Below, one piece after another: positions 53,065-62,065 of a stretch of 64,000 nucleotides of DNA. This DNA is from Phyllobacterium brassicacearum (lineage in GTDB: Bacteria; Pseudomonadota; Alphaproteobacteria; Rhizobiales; Rhizobiaceae), in NCBI RefSeq assembly GCF_003010955.1, contig NZ_PGGO01000010.1, positions 124,001 through 188,000 on the forward strand. The letters run 5' to 3'. The stretch's first letter is position 1; every line of letters begins with the position of its first letter. A program made the position numbers and the translations under genes. Under the pieces are notes generated by a model. That model searched no databases. It was not told the origin of the DNA and saw only the letters and a program-made list of their open reading frames with translations.

Positions 53065-54592
53065 CTACCACGTGACATGCGCCTTGAGCAGGGCCTTGCG
53101 TCCTTCACCGTATGAGCAGACCAGGAGCCCCTGGCAGCCCGATGCATAGTCTTTATCGAACAGATTGGTAACATTGAGATCTATGCCCCAATTGTCCTTC
53201 TTGTAGCCAAGAACGTCGTCGCCACCCTCACCGGACAAACTGTCATTTCCGCCTCTTCCGGAGAGGTAATTACTGACATCGCTCCCCCCCAGCGCGTCAC
53301 GGTAAACCGATCCGATGGCATTCTCGATGCTGGTAATTCTGTCATAGGAGGCGGCGGCACCGGAGACCCGGCTTGCAGCAAGGTCGACCGATACGCCAAC
53401 CCCGTAACCGCTCCCATCGCCGCCGATCCACGCGCCATTATAGACGACGGTGTCCGAACCGCCTTTGCCATCGATAATATCGCCGCCTTCATAGCCGGTG
53501 AAAATATTGTCGTTCTCGTCGCCGTAAAGGAAGTCGTTATACTGGGTTGCATTGACACCCTCTATGTTGCGAAACGTGTCACCCGGATCAACTGCGCCAC
53601 CGGAGGCAGTGCCAGCCGCCAGATCGACGGTCACGCCACCTGGCACGTCCTCAAAGGAATAGAGAACCATTGTATCCTGCCCCGCGCCACCATCGATCTG
53701 ATCGGCACCTTCCCTTCCCTCGATAAGATCATCGCCATCACCGCCTTGCAGGATATCGTTGCCCTCACTGCCGATCAAATGATCCTCACCGCCGCCACCT
53801 TTGAGCGTATCATTGCCTTCATTGCCGTAGAGCTTGTTATCGCCATCATTGCCAATCATCGTATCGCCAAAGGCACTACCGCGAATGACCTCGATATTGC
53901 GGATGAAATCGCCCTCCGCATGCCCGCCATGTCCCATACCGGTTGCCAGATTAAACTGTGACTGCTGCGTCGGAACTGCGGTAGTCGAGATAGTCCAGTG
54001 TCCTGCCGGTGCCACCATCCATCACGTCAGCGCCCGGATCGCTGTACAATACGTCCTGCCCGCCGCCACCCATGAGCACGTCATCACCGGCACCACCATA
54101 AAGGGAATCACTCATGCCACTACCGATCAGCGTATCGTTCCCGGCGTCGCCATAGAGCCTGTCGCCATCTGTGTCGCCAGACGTCCCGGAGTTGAGCCTT
54201 GGATGGCCGCTGATGAGTACATCGTCGCCGTCGCCGCCATGCAGATTGTCGTTGCCATAACCAGAGTTGAGGATGTCATCTCCGGCGCCACCATAGAGCG
54301 CGTCGTCCCCCAATTGATCGCCAACGTCCGTATTGAGCCAATCGTCCCCGTCACCACCGTCCAGAAAATCCGATCCGCCACCGCCGCCATTGAGCGTGTC
54401 GTCTCCGCCATGCCCATACAGCACGTCTTCGCCGGCATTGCCGTTGATCGTGTCGCTCTGTTCCGTTCCACGCAGCGTGTCATTGCCATTGGTGCCGTTG
54501 ATAACGGCCATCGGTCCGATACTGGAAAAACCAATCCATGTGTCATTATTATCCGCAGTTGGCAAAGCTGGACTATTGATAGACATAACCAT
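53065..54592 (-). pseudogene. RTX calcium-binding repeat protein, frameshifted and fused to the C-terminus of a TonB receptor
   Basis: A GGAGGA site precedes ATG 54592. The first frame has many GG-x-G-x-D-x-x-x nonapeptides (LYGGAGDDILNSGYGND, LYGGAGDDVLMGGGGQD) and stops after SDAAVTV. Removing one T from the run at 53953-53955 continues the repeat protein with NLATGMGHGGHAEGDF. The last 46 residues, from about 53205, are not RTX: YKKDNWGIDLNVTNLFDKDY, then CSYGEGRKALLKAHVTW to the stop. These are the final strands of an FhuA-type TonB receptor (compare NVFDKEYYSTC and YGEGRAVKATLSAKF in the receptor at 9062). A deletion has joined two genes, replacing the RTX secretion signal. Confidence 0.82.
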
Positions 54593-55038
54593 AGTTCTTC
54601 CTCCATCTTTCCAGGCTTACCGCAAAATTGGCCATGTCAAATGGCTTACACTGCTCCATCAGTGTAATTTTATTCACGGCAATGTTTAGTAAGCCTCCTC
54701 CCTTGAAGATCACAACTTACAATATTTCTTGACAAGGTCCAACTATGTTTCAATAAAGAATACAATATTAAAACATATCAATACTTAAAAATTCGAATTA
54801 CTTCTGAACTTTATTGTCATAACCTGAGTTTCTCTCAACATTTCCCAAGTGAGTGCAATGTTTGACGCTTCGTCGAGTTATCGCTTCACGGTCGATCCAA
54901 TTCCGTTACGACGACGTCATCGAATCGACTTTGGGGCTCTCGCCCTTTGAGCCATTTGATGAAGCAGTTGCCGCCAATTGAAAACTCAATAAGTTACTGT
55001 AGTTGCGGGAGCCAGGATTTGTACTGGAGGAGAACAGA
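54593..55038. other. AT-rich intergenic region between the RTX gene and nhaA
   Basis: The stretch of about 450 bp is richer in A+T than its neighbours and contains no supported gene. It presumably holds the divergent promoters of the RTX chimera and nhaA. Confidence 0.45.
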
Positions 55039-56322
55039 ATGTATCGCGTATGGAACCTGCTGGAGAAAAATTCGCAGTTCCTCCTCGTTGGCGCAGTGAC
55101 GGCCCTTATCTGGGCGAATGTCTCACCCGGCAGCTATCATGCCCTTGTTGATTTCCCACTCCTGGAAGACGGGCTTATAGGACACTTGAGTGTCGACGCG
55201 GACGGACATGCGCACCGGACGGTGACACTCCATTATCTCATCAACGATGTTTTGATGGCGCTTTTTTTCGCCGTTGCCGGAAAGGAAGTCTGGGAAGCTG
55301 TTGCACTGCGGGGGGGTGCCTTGCGTGGCAGGAAGGCAATTACGCCGCTAATTGCGACAGCCGGCGGCATGCTTGGACCGATTGCGGTCTACCTTGTTGG
55401 CGCCGCACTGCTCGGCAAGTTCGCAGCCCTGGCGGACGGCTGGGCTATCCCTACCGCAACAGACATCGCATTTTCCTATCTTGTAGGCCGCCTCGTTTTC
55501 GGCGCCGGGCATCCGGCTGTGAAGTTTCTGCTTCTTTTGGCAATTGCGGACGATGCTGGTGGCCTGCTGATACTCGCCACGTTCTACCCCCAAGGCAATC
55601 TGAAGCCTGAGTGGCTGATCCTGTCGCTCGCGGCAACGCTTGCCACATATTTCCTTGTCAACCGTCTGCCACGTGTGCTGGACGGCGATCGCCAGGACCG
55701 ACCCGTCTCGACCATCGTGCGGCAGAAATTATCCTTCTGGCCCTATCTGATTGCCGGTATCCTCAGTTGGTTCGGATTCCAGCAGGCGGGCATTCACCCC
55801 GCGCTCGGCCTCTTGCCCATAATTCCGGCAATACCACATTCGGATATCGAGTTCGGTATCTTCGCTAAAGAGGAGGAACACCAAACTGACTTGCTCAACT
55901 GGATTGAGCACCGATTGAAGGCGCCCATACAGATCGTGCTGCTGCTCTTTGGTGTTGCCAATGCAGGCGTTGAATTCTCCGTCATCGGCGAGGCCACATG
56001 GCTGGTCTTCGCGGGCCTAATCATAGGCAAGCCGAGCGGTATCCTCCTACTGGGATGGTTTGCGGCGCGACCGCTGGGGCTTGGCTTGCCTGAAGGGATG
56101 CGAATGAAAGACCTTTTCGTCCTTGGCTGTGTTGCGGCGATCGGATTTACAGTCTCGCTCTTTGTTGCAGGCGTTGCGTTCCCGCCCGGCCAGGTTCAGG
56201 ATGCCGCCAAGATGGGGGCATTGTTCTCCTTCGCGGCTACCGCGATCGCAATCGTCGCCGGAAAGATCGCCGGTGTCGAACGTCGCGACCTTCCCGTCGC
56301 CGCCCCCGTGGTAAGTGGCTGA
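55039..56322 (+). CDS. nhaA: Na+/H+ antiporter NhaA
   Basis: The 427-residue protein has about 12 helices and the NhaA signatures: WAIPTATDIAFSYLVG for the unwound helix with the conserved T-D, and LLLAIADDAGGLLILATFYP with the paired aspartates of the ion site. Also seen are GKPSGILLLGW and FVLGCVAAIGFTVSLFVAG. The ATG at 55039 has GGAGGAGA before it. It expels Na+ in exchange for H+ for pH and salt homeostasis. It is monocistronic. Confidence 0.92.
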   Translation: MYRVWNLLEKNSQFLLVGAVTALIWANVSPGSYHALVDFPLLEDGLIGHLSVDADGHAHRTVTLHYLINDVLMALFFAVAGKEVWEAVALRGGALRGRKAITPLIATAGGMLGPIAVYLVGAALLGKFAALADGWAIPTATDIAFSYLVGRLVFGAGHPAVKFLLLLAIADDAGGLLILATFYPQGNLKPEWLILSLAATLATYFLVNRLPRVLDGDRQDRPVSTIVRQKLSFWPYLIAGILSWFGFQQAGIHPALGLLPIIPAIPHSDIEFGIFAKEEEHQTDLLNWIEHRLKAPIQIVLLLFGVANAGVEFSVIGEATWLVFAGLIIGKPSGILLLGWFAARPLGLGLPEGMRMKDLFVLGCVAAIGFTVSLFVAGVAFPPGQVQDAAKMGALFSFAATAIAIVAGKIAGVERRDLPVAAPVVSG

Positions 56323-56455
56323 AGTTGACACAGGTATGGGTCGCCTGCCGCCCTCAGTTTAATGTTCAGCTCCTTTGACTTCGTCAACATATCAGAGTTG
56401 GTCCGCACAGTGTGGCCAAGCCGGCTAACCCGATGGTTGAACGACGCTACGAGCC

Positions 56456-57427
56456 TCATGATTTTGTCGCCGCAGGCCCGGTCCGAGGCTTGAGCAAGAT
56501 GACAAAAAGCAGGCCAACGACGATGATCGCCGCACCCTGGAGATGATAGGGTTGCAAGTGCTCGCCAAGGATGAAATAGGCGAGCAAGGCAGTAAATATC
56601 GTCTGGAGGTATAGCAGCACCCCGGCCCGGGCTGCACCCAGTGCTTCGACGCTCCAATTGAAGAGGTAATACATCAGCGCCCCGCCGGGTATTGCCACAT
56701 AGGCCAAGGCGATGAGCCCGCTGCCGTCGAGCGCCGAGCGTTCGTCGGAAACAATCTCCCAAAGGTAGAAGGGCAGCGCAGTAAGCACTGCAGCGCCGAG
56801 CAGCAATACCAGGAGCGGAAGACGCTCCGACTCGAATTTCGCGCGGCGAAGCAGAACAGCATAGAGGCCGAAGCAAAAAGCCCCAGCGACAACCCACAGT
56901 TCACCGGGATTTACGTCGAGCCGCATCAGCAGCGCCGGGCTACCCTTGACAACGATGACCACGATCCCGAGGAACGCGATGATCGATCCGATCACCTGCC
57001 AGGTTCCCATCGGCTCACCCAGGATGAAACGGGCGAGGATCATGGTAATGATCGGGATCAGAGCCATGATAATGCCGGCCGTAGTGGCGTCGGCATATTC
57101 GAGGCCGGTGAAAACCAGACCCTGGCAGATCGCGAGCCCGATGCCGCCGACGAGGAGCAGTTCGAGCGGACGCGCACGCACAAGCGCGGTCATAGAACTG
57201 AAATGGCCGCGCACAATCGGAATCAGGATCGCCCAGGCGATCAGCACGCGCCAGAAACAGAACGCCCAGGGGGGCATCTCGGGAGAAACCCATTTTGCGG
57301 CGATATAGACGCCGGCCGACAGAAGCCAGCAGAGGACCGCCACGGAATAGGCGACCGCAACCGAATTGCCCGCCGCCTGTTCCGTCCCAACCACGCCGCT
57401 GTGGACTGCCAGGACATTTATCGCCAT
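56456..57427 (-). CDS. EamA/DMT-family transporter
   Basis: The 323-residue protein has ten helices in two EamA repeats. The first includes VSPEMPPWAFCFWRVLIAW and FTGLEYADATTAGIIMALIP, with RFILGEPMGTWQVIGSIIAF at its end. The second includes YVAIPGGALMYYLFNWSVEA and YFILGEHLQPYHLQGAAIIV. Family members export amino acids, nucleobases or other metabolites. ATG at 57427 was taken as start because the upstream extension is not membrane-like. The substrate is unknown. Confidence 0.82.
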   Translation of the reverse strand: MAINVLAVHSGVVGTEQAAGNSVAVAYSVAVLCWLLSAGVYIAAKWVSPEMPPWAFCFWRVLIAWAILIPIVRGHFSSMTALVRARPLELLLVGGIGLAICQGLVFTGLEYADATTAGIIMALIPIITMILARFILGEPMGTWQVIGSIIAFLGIVVIVVKGSPALLMRLDVNPGELWVVAGAFCFGLYAVLLRRAKFESERLPLLVLLLGAAVLTALPFYLWEIVSDERSALDGSGLIALAYVAIPGGALMYYLFNWSVEALGAARAGVLLYLQTIFTALLAYFILGEHLQPYHLQGAAIIVVGLLFVILLKPRTGPAATKS

Positions 57428-57527
57428 GACTTCAGTTATGCCACAGTTCCGGTAACCTGCACAGACGATCGCGTGGCCCCGGATGATAAACCGGGGCGTG
57501 TTGGGACGCCCGGAAAAGACCAAATGG

Positions 57528-58292
57528 TCACTCTGCGGTTGCCGCCTGCTTGATGAGGTTGGCAACGGCTTGCGGCCTGGAAACATAGACGGCGTGGCTG
57601 CCAGCCGTTTCAACGACGGTCGATCCGGCGCGTTCGGCCATCTTGCGCTGTGCAGGTGGCGGGATCATGCGATCGTCCGCAGCGACCAGATAGTAGCTCG
57701 GCTTGCTCTTCCAAGCCGGTTCGGTCACCGTGCCAGTCAGCGCTTCGACGCCCCATGGGACCTGAGCGTCGGCCATGAACGACGCGGCTGCGGCATCGAC
57801 GTCCGCGGCGAAGGAGGCCGCAAAGGAGGCCTTGTCGAGGAACAGGAAGCCATCGACCGGCGCCAGGATCGGCGGCACGGGAGCACCGGCGGGCGGATTG
57901 GCGATCAGCGACGAAACAGACTCGCCTTTGTCAGGTGCAAACGCCGCAATGTAGACGACAGCCTTTACCTTCGTATCAGTGCCGGCTTCGCTGACGACGA
58001 CTCCGCCATAGGAATGCCCGACCAGGACTACAGGGCCATCCTGCCGGGCAATCGTGCGCCTGGTGACGGCGACATCATCGGCAAGGGAGGTCGTCGGGTT
58101 CTGGACGATACTGACGTTGTAGCCGTCCTTTTTCAAGATGTTGTAGACACCTTGCCAGCCCGAGCCATCGACGAAGCCGCCATGGACAAGGACGATGTTC
58201 CTGGCACCGGCTGGTGCAGCGTGGACAGGGTTCAGAGCGGTTGCGGCCATTGCCAGCGTGGCAGCGGCGGCGGTGATCAGGGTTTTGGTCAT
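57528..58292 (-). CDS. Exported alpha/beta hydrolase
   Basis: The 254-residue protein has a signal peptide (LITAAAATLAMAATALNPVHAAP) and a complete hydrolase fold. NIVLVHGGFVDGSGW is the oxyanion region, VVLVGHSYGGVVVSEAG has the nucleophile Ser, YYLVAADDRMIPP carries the acid, and ETAGSHAVYVSRP the His. It resembles small esterases of the salicylate-esterase/EstC style often controlled by MarR-type regulators. It is divergent from the OhrR/MarR gene across palindromic operators. The substrate is unknown. Confidence 0.85.
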   Translation of the reverse strand: MTKTLITAAAATLAMAATALNPVHAAPAGARNIVLVHGGFVDGSGWQGVYNILKKDGYNVSIVQNPTTSLADDVAVTRRTIARQDGPVVLVGHSYGGVVVSEAGTDTKVKAVVYIAAFAPDKGESVSSLIANPPAGAPVPPILAPVDGFLFLDKASFAASFAADVDAAAASFMADAQVPWGVEALTGTVTEPAWKSKPSYYLVAADDRMIPPPAQRKMAERAGSTVVETAGSHAVYVSRPQAVANLIKQAATAE

Positions 58293-58313
58293 TTGCGTAG
58301 CTCCATTTTATAT

Positions 58314-58337
58314 TCGCGATAATGATTATCGCGATAA
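58314..58337. promoter_or_regulatory. Palindromic operator candidate between hydrolase and marR genes
   Basis: TCGCGATAAT and ATTATCGCGA (58314-58334) form a perfect 21-bp palindrome about a central G. TTATCGCGATAA (58326-58337) is itself a perfect 12-bp palindrome. The position just before the hydrolase ATG suits repression by the divergent MarR protein. Confidence 0.65.
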
Positions 58338-58378
58338 CTAACAAAATAGGACACGCCCCTGCCCTTGTAAGCGATTTC

Positions 58379-58420
58379 TTTATCGCGATATCATTTTATG
58401 TAATAAGGGTTATCGCAACC
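58379..58420. promoter_or_regulatory. Additional TATCGCGATA-type sites near the marR promoter
   Basis: TATCGCGATA at 58381-58390 is an exact palindrome and GGTTATCGCAACC near 58408-58420 is a degenerate copy. Together with the upstream pair they make up to four related sites, which suggests autoregulation. Confidence 0.5.
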
Positions 58421-58442
58421 TGACCTGATCAAGGAGATAACA

Positions 58443-58880
58443 ATGACCGAGGCCACCCCGCTTCCGCTCGACAGCCAGCTCTGCTTTTCCATCTATTCGG
58501 CGTCGATTGCCATTCACCGCCTCTACAAACCGATGCTCGACGAGCTCGGCGTTACCTATACGCAGTATCTTGTGCTCAGCACGCTTTGGGAGAAAGAGGG
58601 ACTGACGATCACGGCAATAGCCGACAGATTGGGGCTGGAGCCAAGCACCATCACTCCGGCCGTCAAGCGGTTGGAAAGCGCCGGGTTTGTGACACGCCGG
58701 CGCAGCACATCGGATGAGCGACAGGTGCGGGTTCATACGACGGCCAGGGGCAGCAACCTTCACGCCAGGACGGCCTGCCTCACCGATGCGCTATTCCACC
58801 GTTCCGGATTGACCGTGCCGGAGATGATCGACCTCAACCGCAAGGTTCAGGCGCTGCGCGAGGGGATGATCAAACCATAA
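58443..58880 (+). CDS. OhrR/MarR-type transcriptional regulator
   Basis: The 145-residue winged-helix repressor has DNA-binding helices at ITAIADRLGLEPSTITPAVK and the wing RRRSTSDERQVRVH. The N-terminal LCFSIYSASIAIHRLYKP matches OhrR, including the reactive cysteine (C14). OhrR proteins derepress on oxidation by organic peroxides. No ohr gene is adjacent; the divergent hydrolase is the probable target. AAGGAG is present upstream of the ATG. Confidence 0.85.
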   Translation: MTEATPLPLDSQLCFSIYSASIAIHRLYKPMLDELGVTYTQYLVLSTLWEKEGLTITAIADRLGLEPSTITPAVKRLESAGFVTRRRSTSDERQVRVHTTARGSNLHARTACLTDALFHRSGLTVPEMIDLNRKVQALREGMIKP

Positions 58881-59125
58881 GGGGAAGACGTACCGGGACT
58901 TTGACCTCGATCAGGGTCAAGACAAAGCCAGTTTCGTCGCTGGTTGGCAGACGCATCACCTCCGCCCTCTTGACCGTTGCCGAGATCGCTCATCGGCTTA
59001 TCGGCTCGTCTGCCGGCATGGAGCGTGGGTAGCATCATTCCGATTTAAGAACGATCCGATCAACACCTGCGCCATCTGTTCGCTGGGCGCGCAACGCGGC
59101 GCGCCCCAATTACAACAATCCGAAA

Positions 59126-59581
59126 TCAGGCGACCTTGACGTCCTTGATCGCCTTCTCGACAGCCGACTTTACCGGTGCGGAGATTTCTTCGACAGCCTT
59201 GGTGGCAACAGCCTGAAATTCCTTGGCCTGACCGGAGATGGCTTCTGCCTGCTTGCGGACAAATGCGGTCTGCAGTTCGATCACTTCACCGAAGGACTTC
59301 ACGCCGATCAGCGCTTCGATATGGTCGAAGCTGGCTTCGGTGTTGGCGCGGAGCGCAGCCAAAGCCTTGAGCGAAAGAGCAGCAGCGTTGGACTGAGCGG
59401 TTTCGAAAGTGGTTTCGAGCGTCTTCTGGGCAGCTTCAGTCTGATCCTGAATCTTGGCATATGCTTCCTTGGACTGAGCAACGCCCTTCTCGGTGAATTC
59501 GCGTACCTGGTCGGTTACAGCGGTGGCATCAAAAGCGGGGATTGAGAACGCATCAGCAGTCTGTTTGGCAGTCTTGCTCAT
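59126..59581 (-). CDS. Phasin family protein
   Basis: The 151-residue protein is almost entirely helical and rich in Ala, Lys, Glu and Gln (AQSKEAYAKIQDQTEAAQKT, SFGEVIELQTAFVRKQAEAI), the phasin pattern. Phasins coat polyhydroxyalkanoate granules. The start at 59581 follows AGAGGA. An inverted repeat lies about 90 bp upstream. It is not in an operon with PHA synthesis genes here. Confidence 0.88.
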   Translation of the reverse strand: MSKTAKQTADAFSIPAFDATAVTDQVREFTEKGVAQSKEAYAKIQDQTEAAQKTLETTFETAQSNAAALSLKALAALRANTEASFDHIEALIGVKSFGEVIELQTAFVRKQAEAISGQAKEFQAVATKAVEEISAPVKSAVEKAIKDVKVA

Positions 59582-59667
59582 CGTAAGATCCTCTGTGCTG
59601 CAGCCGGTCTTTGCCGGTGCCTGGGTTGACTTCAAGTTTAAATACATTGATTTAGTACATTGGTTTA

Positions 59668-59701
59668 TTGTGCAATGCAATATTTCAATTGCGTTGCACA
59701 A
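59668..59701. promoter_or_regulatory. 14-bp inverted repeat upstream of the phasin gene
   Basis: TTGTGCAATGCAAT and ATTGCGTTGCACAA match at 13 of 14 paired positions around a 6-nt centre. TGCA-rich sites are used by PhaR-type repressors that control phasins, so this may be a PhaR operator. The regulator assignment is inferred. Confidence 0.5.
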
Positions 59702-59779
59702 TAAAAATCTTAAAGTCAAAACATTGGAGCCTTCTAATCCAGACTAACTCGGCTAACTATATTTGCCATCCTCGTCTTA

Positions 59780-60439
59780 ATTGCTGTTACGGACAGCCTC
59801 GCGGCTGAAGCTGTTAGCGGCATTGCGCTAAGGCTCAGGGCGACGTCTCCTTTTGCCCGGGTCGCGTTTTCTTTCCACACCAATGCCAGCTCTCTCGACG
59901 GAATCGAGCGCGGCACACTGGACTGCGCAGTTGGCATGTTTCCGGCGCTTCCGCGTGACATCCATGTGCACGGTCTTCGTACCGATCACTATGTGTGCGT
60001 GATGCAGCGGGACCACGCGTTAGGGCAAGAGATGACGCTGGATCAGTTCGTCGCAGCTTCCCATGTGTTGGTGACCCCATCAGGCATGGATCTGGGCGTG
60101 GTTGACGGCTGGCTGAGTTTGCATGGTCGTACGCGGACGATCGTCACCGTCGTCAACCACTTTGCTGATGCCTTGCGGATTATCGCGGAAAGCGACTTGC
60201 TGACCTGCGTGCCAAGCGGTTTCATCCTTGGCCATGGCCAAACGCTTGTCGCGCAGCATGGATTGATGGTCCGCCCCTTGCCCTTCGAAACCGAGAAGCT
60301 GATTTACAAGCTTGTCTGGCATGAACGGCTGCACACCCACCCCGCTCATCAATGGTTCCGTTCACTGGTTGCCGGCGTTTGCGGAATACCTGCGGAGACG
60401 ACCGCGCCAGGACCAAAACACGTCCGTCGCATCTCATAA
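59780..60439 (+). pseudogene. LysR-type regulator gene lacking its DNA-binding half
   Basis: The frame reads IAVTDSLAAEAVSGIALRLR, then IERGTLDCAVGMFPALPRD, YVCVMQRDHALGQEMTLDQF and FADALRIIAESDLLTCVPSG. These are sequential parts of a LysR substrate-binding domain. The N-terminal helix-turn-helix domain (about 90 residues) is missing upstream, where the sequence becomes noncoding. Translation from the ATG at 59936 would give only the second half. It was probably truncated by recombination. Confidence 0.75.
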
Positions 60440-60504
60440 ACTTGACACCGCGATCCAGCCTCCCTCGACCATGAGCAATGGTTGCTATAGCCACAGGTGT
60501 TGCC

Positions 60505-61476
60505 CTAATTCAGGTGGAACAGTTTGGTCAGGAACTCCTTGACCGCTGCCTGAGCTTGGGAATTTGCGGCATCGTTGTATTGAACGGGTGGCCCGAGTTG
60601 GACACACTCATCCCTCCATGAAAACGGTTTGCCCGTTGCGACATTCATTAGCCGGCCATTCTCTTCGCGCCGCATGCAGGTCCGCGAGGTCTGCGCATCG
60701 CTCATGACGTTGTAGGCCGGACTGTTGGTATGGTCGAAAGCATGGCGCGCGCCAGGATACACGGTGATTTGCGCATCGTGGCCAGCAGCCGCGAGACGTT
60801 CGATATAATCACGGCAGCGCGGCAACGGATTCCATTCATCTTTCGCACCGTGGAAAGCACGGATCGGCGCATCCACCACCTCCATCTCCCCGACAAGCTC
60901 GAAATTACAGGGTGGATAAAACGGCAGATAAGCGGCGATACCTCCGCGCTTGGGACCGTAAAGATCGTGGAAGCGGTTGAGGCTGGCGTAGAGGGCAACC
61001 AATCCGCCCCGCGAAAAGCCCATTATCGCAATGCGGTTTGCATCAAGGCGTGGATCGGCCACAAGCACGTCCACCGCCCTGTAGACGTCGTAGATGGGAT
61101 TGAACTCGCCCACCCGCGACTGATCCGTATAGATTTCGCTGTAACCACGGGCAGTGTAGCTGTCGATTCGAAGCGTCGCCACGCCGAGCGGCTCCAGGAA
61201 ATTGGCCCAGCTCCACGGCCCCGAACTCGTAGGGCCACCAGACCCGTGCAAAAGGATAACGACAGGCAAGCGTGCGTCGATAGTGGGAACCTGTAGTCTG
61301 CCCGTCACCGTGACCACTGTTGCCCCCGCAATATCGCCCTGCAGAAACTGGTCGTCCGAAAGAGTGAGCGAAGGGATTTCGATCACTTCGTCTGGAGTTT
61401 GGGCGTCAGAACCGGGCGCATACACGACCAACAGAACCAGGATCGAGCACACGAGAATATTACGCGCAAATCTCAT
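60505..61476 (-). CDS. Exported dienelactone hydrolase-family enzyme
   Basis: The 323-residue protein has an N-terminal signal (FARNILVCSILVLLVVYAPG) and a hydrolase fold: PVVILLHGSGGPTSSG, AIMGFSRGGLVALYASL with the nucleophile, APIRAFHGAKDEWNPLPRC with the acid, and VYPGARHAFDHTN with the His. The C-terminal 50 residues after the His include a Cys-rich insert (TSRTCMRREENGR). GGAGGG lies before the start at 61476. The substrate is unknown. Confidence 0.82.
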   Translation of the reverse strand: MRFARNILVCSILVLLVVYAPGSDAQTPDEVIEIPSLTLSDDQFLQGDIAGATVVTVTGRLQVPTIDARLPVVILLHGSGGPTSSGPWSWANFLEPLGVATLRIDSYTARGYSEIYTDQSRVGEFNPIYDVYRAVDVLVADPRLDANRIAIMGFSRGGLVALYASLNRFHDLYGPKRGGIAAYLPFYPPCNFELVGEMEVVDAPIRAFHGAKDEWNPLPRCRDYIERLAAAGHDAQITVYPGARHAFDHTNSPAYNVMSDAQTSRTCMRREENGRLMNVATGKPFSWRDECVQLGPPVQYNDAANSQAQAAVKEFLTKLFHLN

Positions 61477-61658
61477 TAGCATCCCTCCACACCCACCAGG
61501 ACTCCGGCGCCGCAGGCAATGTCCAAAACGCGGTCGCCGCTCCTGATCTTGGCCGCATTTGCCACCACTGGGGCCCATTGCCGAAAGAGTGCCGGAACAA
61601 ACAGCGCCTCGTAGGCATTCGCGGCGTCGATCAAGGTTTGCGAAATCGGAGCGGTCAT
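61476..61658 (-). pseudogene. N-terminal fragment of a SAM-dependent methyltransferase
   Basis: A GAGGCG site and ATG at 61658 start MTAPISQTLIDAANAYEALF, then RSGDRVLDIACGAGVL, which is methyltransferase motif I. The family needs another 200 residues, but the frame ends after VGVEGC with TAA overlapping the hydrolase ATG. A deletion has fused the fragment to the 5' side of the hydrolase gene, which may now use its promoter. Confidence 0.75.
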
Positions 61659-61705
61659 CGTGTCGCCTCAATGTCTGGAGCGGCGCGCCGAACTATGGTG
61701 CGGGT

Positions 61706-61800
61706 CAGGCGGCGATCGCCTTCACTTTTTCCGAGGTTAGCATTTCTCCGCCGATTGCCCAATCGCCGCTTTCGACCTCGTTGATCTTGACCTAGGTGAC
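61706..61800 (-). pseudogene. C-terminal remnant of a tautomerase-like gene
   Basis: The minus-strand frame reads V-T-stop-VKINEVESGDWAIGGEMLTSEKVKAIAA then stop. The 'NEV-x-S-G-D-W-A-I-G-G' segment resembles the end of 4-oxalocrotonate tautomerase-family proteins, with an expected Trp changed to TAG. No N-terminal part is seen. It is a short decayed fragment. Confidence 0.5.
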
Positions 61801-62065
61801 GCCGCAAATCATTCGATGCAACCTTCTCGCGGCCGACCGGAATGGACTTGAGACCGGGCGTGCATAGGGCGTATCAGAAAATGCGCGCTTCGACACCGCG
61901 TTATGATGGCAGTTTACACATCTGACGCTGAAACCTTTGAATCCGCGGTTGGCCTTGCCTTAAACGAAGAGAAACGGAATCACGCGGCAAGTCGTGATCC
62001 CATGTCGGCTATTCGCGCGGAGATATGACGTTTCAAAAGCTGACACCGAACCGGAGGCGGTTGGT

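Noticed and set aside
53400-54560. Dense short repeats resembling a CRISPR or VNTR array.
   Set aside because: They translate as RTX nonapeptides (GG-x-G-x-D); spacing is about 27 nt, the repeats are diverged and there are no unique spacers.
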